This document shows positions 61,528 through 64,000 of a stretch of 64,000 nt of DNA, one piece after another. Both the position numbers and the translations under genes were made by a program. The stretch is from positions 62,001-126,000 of the forward strand of contig NZ_CALYLN010000001.1 of NCBI RefSeq assembly GCF_944801835.1, read 5' to 3'. Below the pieces are notes generated by a model. That model saw nothing but the letters and a program-made list of their open reading frames with translations. It did no database searches and was not told the origin of the DNA. The DNA is from Bartonella sp. B1099 (GTDB lineage: Bacteria > Pseudomonadota > Alphaproteobacteria > Rhizobiales > Rhizobiaceae). Position 1 is the first letter of the stretch, and each line of letters begins with the position of its first letter.

Positions 61528-62949
61528 ATGAAATCGCTGATTGATCATTTTGATATTGCTTCCTCTAAAGTACAATCACTTGTACAGGAAGCACTTCAGC
61601 ATGCGGATGATGGCGAGCTTTACCTCGAGTATAAAGAAAGCGAAACTCTTTTATTTGATAATGGACAACTTAAAAACGGTTCTTTTCATCAAGATATGGG
61701 GTTTGGTCTGCGTGTTGTTGCTGGAGAAGCGACTGGATATGCACATTCGAGTGAATTATCAGCTGCTGCACTCAAACGTGCTTGTGAAGCAGCTAAAGCT
61801 GTTACCTATAATAATCATGCTGGACCTTATAGCATAGCCCCTCAACAAACAAATAAAAGACTTTATCAACCGCATAATCCCCTTGATGCTCCGTCATTTG
61901 AAGAAAAAAGTGCTCTTTTGCAAAAAATTGATGCTTATTTACGAGCAAAAAATGATAAATTGCATCAAGTAACTGTTGCTCTTTCTGGTTCACTACAACA
62001 TGTTGAAATTTTACGGGCGGATGGGTATCTGGTTCGTGATGTGCGTCCTCTTGTACGGCTTTCTATATCTGTGGTTGCGGCTGAAGGGAATCGACGTGAA
62101 AATGGTTTTTATGGATGTGGGGGGCGACAAGCATTTGAACAATTTATTCGTGAAGACAATTGGAAACAAGCCGCAGATGAAGCCTTACGTATGGCTTTAA
62201 TAAATTTAGAAGCAGAAGCAGCACCTGCTGGAACATTTGATGTTGTCTTAGCCAATGGATGGCCTGGCGTTATGCTCCATGAAGCCGTAGGTCATGGTTT
62301 AGAAGGTGACTTTAACCGCAAAAAAACATCTGCTTTTGCTGGACTTTTAGGACAACAAGTTGCCGCAAAAGGAGTAACAGTTGTTGATGATGGAACAATT
62401 CCTCATTGCCGAGGCTCTCTAACTATTGATGATGAGGGGACCCCTTCAGGATATAACGTTCTCATTGAAGATGGAAAACTCGTTGGTTTTATGCAAGATA
62501 GGCTTAATGCACGACTTATGGGGAGTAAATCAACTGGAAATGGACGGCGCGAATCCTATGCTTATGCCCCAATGCCACGAATGACCAATACAATCATGCT
62601 AGGAGGCGATAAAACACCTGAAGAAATCATTTCTTCCCTTAAAAGTGGTATCTATGCTGTTTCATTTGGGGGAGGACAAGTGGATATTACTTCTGGCAAA
62701 TTCGTCTTTGAATGTACTGAAGCATACCGAGTAGAAAATGGTAAAATTGCTGCCCCCATCAAAGGTGCAACTCTTATTGGAAATGGACCAGATGCTATGA
62801 AACGTATCACTATGATTGGAAATGATAGTAAACTGGATAATGGTATTGGCATGTGCGGAAAAGCAGGACAAAATGTTCCTGTTGGTGTTGGACAGCCTCA
62901 TTTGCGAATCAATAATATGACGATCGGTGGAACTGCGCTTAAAGAATAA
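61528..62949 (+). CDS. tldD: TldD metalloprotease subunit
   Basis: 473 residues. The metal motif is HEAVGHGLEGD at about residues 251-261. Other marks are YAYAPMPRMTNTIMLGG and the late Cys in GMCGKAGQNVPVGVGQPHLRI. TldD works with PmbA/TldE to degrade small peptides and process some modified peptides. AGGATAATTCTT precedes the ATG. Intact. Confidence 0.95.
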   Translation: MKSLIDHFDIASSKVQSLVQEALQHADDGELYLEYKESETLLFDNGQLKNGSFHQDMGFGLRVVAGEATGYAHSSELSAAALKRACEAAKAVTYNNHAGPYSIAPQQTNKRLYQPHNPLDAPSFEEKSALLQKIDAYLRAKNDKLHQVTVALSGSLQHVEILRADGYLVRDVRPLVRLSISVVAAEGNRRENGFYGCGGRQAFEQFIREDNWKQAADEALRMALINLEAEAAPAGTFDVVLANGWPGVMLHEAVGHGLEGDFNRKKTSAFAGLLGQQVAAKGVTVVDDGTIPHCRGSLTIDDEGTPSGYNVLIEDGKLVGFMQDRLNARLMGSKSTGNGRRESYAYAPMPRMTNTIMLGGDKTPEEIISSLKSGIYAVSFGGGQVDITSGKFVFECTEAYRVENGKIAAPIKGATLIGNGPDAMKRITMIGNDSKLDNGIGMCGKAGQNVPVGVGQPHLRINNMTIGGTALKE

Positions 62950-62974
62950 ATTTGCTCATTTCTGCCCAATATTG

Positions 62975-63020
62975 CCCCCTTCCCGTCTATTCAAACAGTT
63001 TATGAGGGGGGATATTTTTT
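62975..63020 (+). terminator. Probable terminator after tldD
   Basis: CCCCCT (62975-62980) pairs with AGGGGG (63005-63010) around a 24-base loop and is followed by six Ts at 63015-63020. The boundary motif of an integrase remnant begins nine bases later. Confidence 0.5.
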
Positions 63021-63028
63021 GTATGCAA

Positions 63029-63275
63029 ATTGATTTTAAAGATAATCCAACGTCACTCAACTTGAATGAGAACCTTTATATCGTAGGATTCTCTTATTTT
63101 AAATCTATGTATATTGAATCAATAAAAAACATTGATTTGTATACTACAAGATCCGTGTGGAGTAAAACTATACAAGAAAGGCATACCTCTCATGAACCGT
63201 CTCAAATGCCAAAGACTGTCATGTCATTGGGAGATAGTCAACATAACGGTGCTGCCGGCTTGTTCAGATATCCTC
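63029..63275 (+). pseudogene. Decayed 5' fragment of the P4-like integrase with boundary motif
   Basis: Boundary motif ATTGATTTTAAAGATAAT (63029-63046), then CAACTTGAATGAGA, ATCGTAGGATTCTCTTATT (63080), ATTGAATCAATAAAAAACA, AAGAAAGGCATACC (ribosome-site region) and ATGAACCGTCTCAAATGCC (63192) for the integrase start, ending near GGTGCTGCCGGCTTG. An open frame crosses it, but only because few stops have arisen. Confidence 0.8.
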
Positions 63276-63500
63276 TCAAACATACCTTTTTCATAATATG
63301 TTCGTCTTTTGTGTGCAGTAGCATTGTCTTTTATATTTCATAATCAAAAAGTCTCAAATCAAATAAGAAGGCTTCCTATATTCAATGCTCTTAATTCAAT
63401 GAGAAAAAGATTATTATTATAGATAATTTTGGAGAGATTTTTGTAATAATACGCAAGTAAATTTTTTTTAAAATTTTCATGGCGTTAAAAAAATTTCAGG

Positions 63501-64000
63501 CTAAAGCTTCCAGCCCTTCTTCTTTTTCTTTTTGCTCAAAACAGCAACAATTTCAACATGGGCTGACCATAAAAATTGATCAATGGGTGTGATTTTTTCT
63601 ACTTCATACCCCCCAGCAACAAGAAGAGATAAATCACGCGCAAATGTAGCAGGATTACATGAAATTGCCACAACACGGGGTATTGTTGCCTTCGCCAATT
63701 CACGGACTTGTTCCTCTGCACCCGCACGCGGAGGATCAAAAACAACACTCTCAAAACACTCAAGTTCCTTTACAGAAAGTGGATAGCGGAAAAGATCGCG
63801 TCTTTCACAAGTAACTGTTTTTAAACCCGTCGCAAAACGGGCTGCTGAAACTAAATTTTCTAATGCTGTCTCATTATTTTCTATTGCATGAACATTCATC
63901 TTTTTTGCCATACGCAAGGTAAATGTTCCTACCCCTGAAAATAAATCAAGAGCATTCTTTGTTCTTTTTAAATGAGCCAAAATAATATTGCCCATTATAT
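63501..64000 (-). CDS. RumA/TrmA-type RNA uracil-5 methyltransferase, C-terminal part (cut by window edge)
   Basis: The visible 165 residues hold the SAM-binding motif ALDLFSGVGTFTLRMA, then VFDPPRAGAEEQV and the catalytic Cys in VAISCNPATFARDLSLL, ending with a Lys-rich KKKKKKGWKL. This is the C-terminal half of class I SAM-dependent RNA m5U methyltransferases of the RlmC/RlmD/TrmA group. The N-terminal TRAM and iron-sulfur parts would lie beyond position 64000. Which rRNA or tRNA site it modifies cannot be told. Confidence 0.9.
   Translation of the reverse strand, partial: IMGNIILAHLKRTKNALDLFSGVGTFTLRMAKKMNVHAIENNETALENLVSAARFATGLKTVTCERRDLFRYPLSVKELECFESVVFDPPRAGAEEQVRELAKATIPRVVAISCNPATFARDLSLLVAGGYEVEKITPIDQFLWSAHVEIVAVLSKKKKKKGWKL

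Noticed and set aside
62927..63343. 138-residue open frame after tldD
   Set aside because: It runs through the tldD terminator and a decayed integrase 5' region in the wrong frame; composition is not that of a real protein.

Overview
The window looks like chromosome from a Bartonella species (Rhizobiales, Alphaproteobacteria). The basis is the AT-rich composition, a Ros/MucR regulator, a CcrM methyltransferase, an IalB-family protein, DUF5330 and DUF721 proteins, and the order thrC - M16 peptidase and rnhA - thrB - ispH - ctaB. The species cannot be named from this sequence alone.

Positions 1-4745 are one end of a P4-like integrative element. Reading leftward it has a tyrosine integrase, an AlpA-type regulator, a shortened CHC2 primase and a DUF3987 helicase-like protein. 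These are followed by ACTGACA repeats that may be replication iterons. At the window edge lies the N-terminus of what looks like a Type ISP restriction-modification enzyme, the probable cargo.

Positions 4738-26500 are a podovirus-like prophage. The leftward late module holds terS, terL, P22-type portal, scaffold, N4-gp56-type capsid, two paralogous small virion proteins and an adaptor. It stops abruptly at the P4-like element, and no tail or lysis genes are visible. A RelE/HigA-type toxin-antitoxin pair and a secreted 'moron' gene interrupt it on the opposite strand. The leftward early module has a Cro-like protein, two membrane coiled-coil proteins, a broken RuvC-like resolvase, a DUF1376 replication protein with internal iterons, a Rha-type antirepressor with a probable C4 antisense RNA upstream, SSB, and a Panacea-domain protein beside a small membrane protein. 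The rightward module has the repressor, a beta-helix protein, ERF annealase, YqaJ exonuclease, DUF488 and a decayed integrase that abuts the 3' end of tRNA-Gln. Three genes of this rightward module appear shifted at poly-A runs, so the prophage looks defective.

Positions 26583-64000 are chromosomal core genes: sodB, oligopeptidase B, mucR, sufE, ppdK, a DsbA-like protein, mutY, ccrM, thrC, an M16 peptidase, a degenerate GGDEF/EAL protein, rnhA, thrB, ispH, ctaB and tldD. Long non-coding gaps separate many of them. Seven of these places carry decayed copies of the first integrase's 5' part, six ending at the same AT-rich 17-19 bp boundary motif, and one gap carries a decayed copy of the second integrase. 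Between ccrM/HAD and thrC sit three tandem genes for small secreted proteins of a family I do not recognise.
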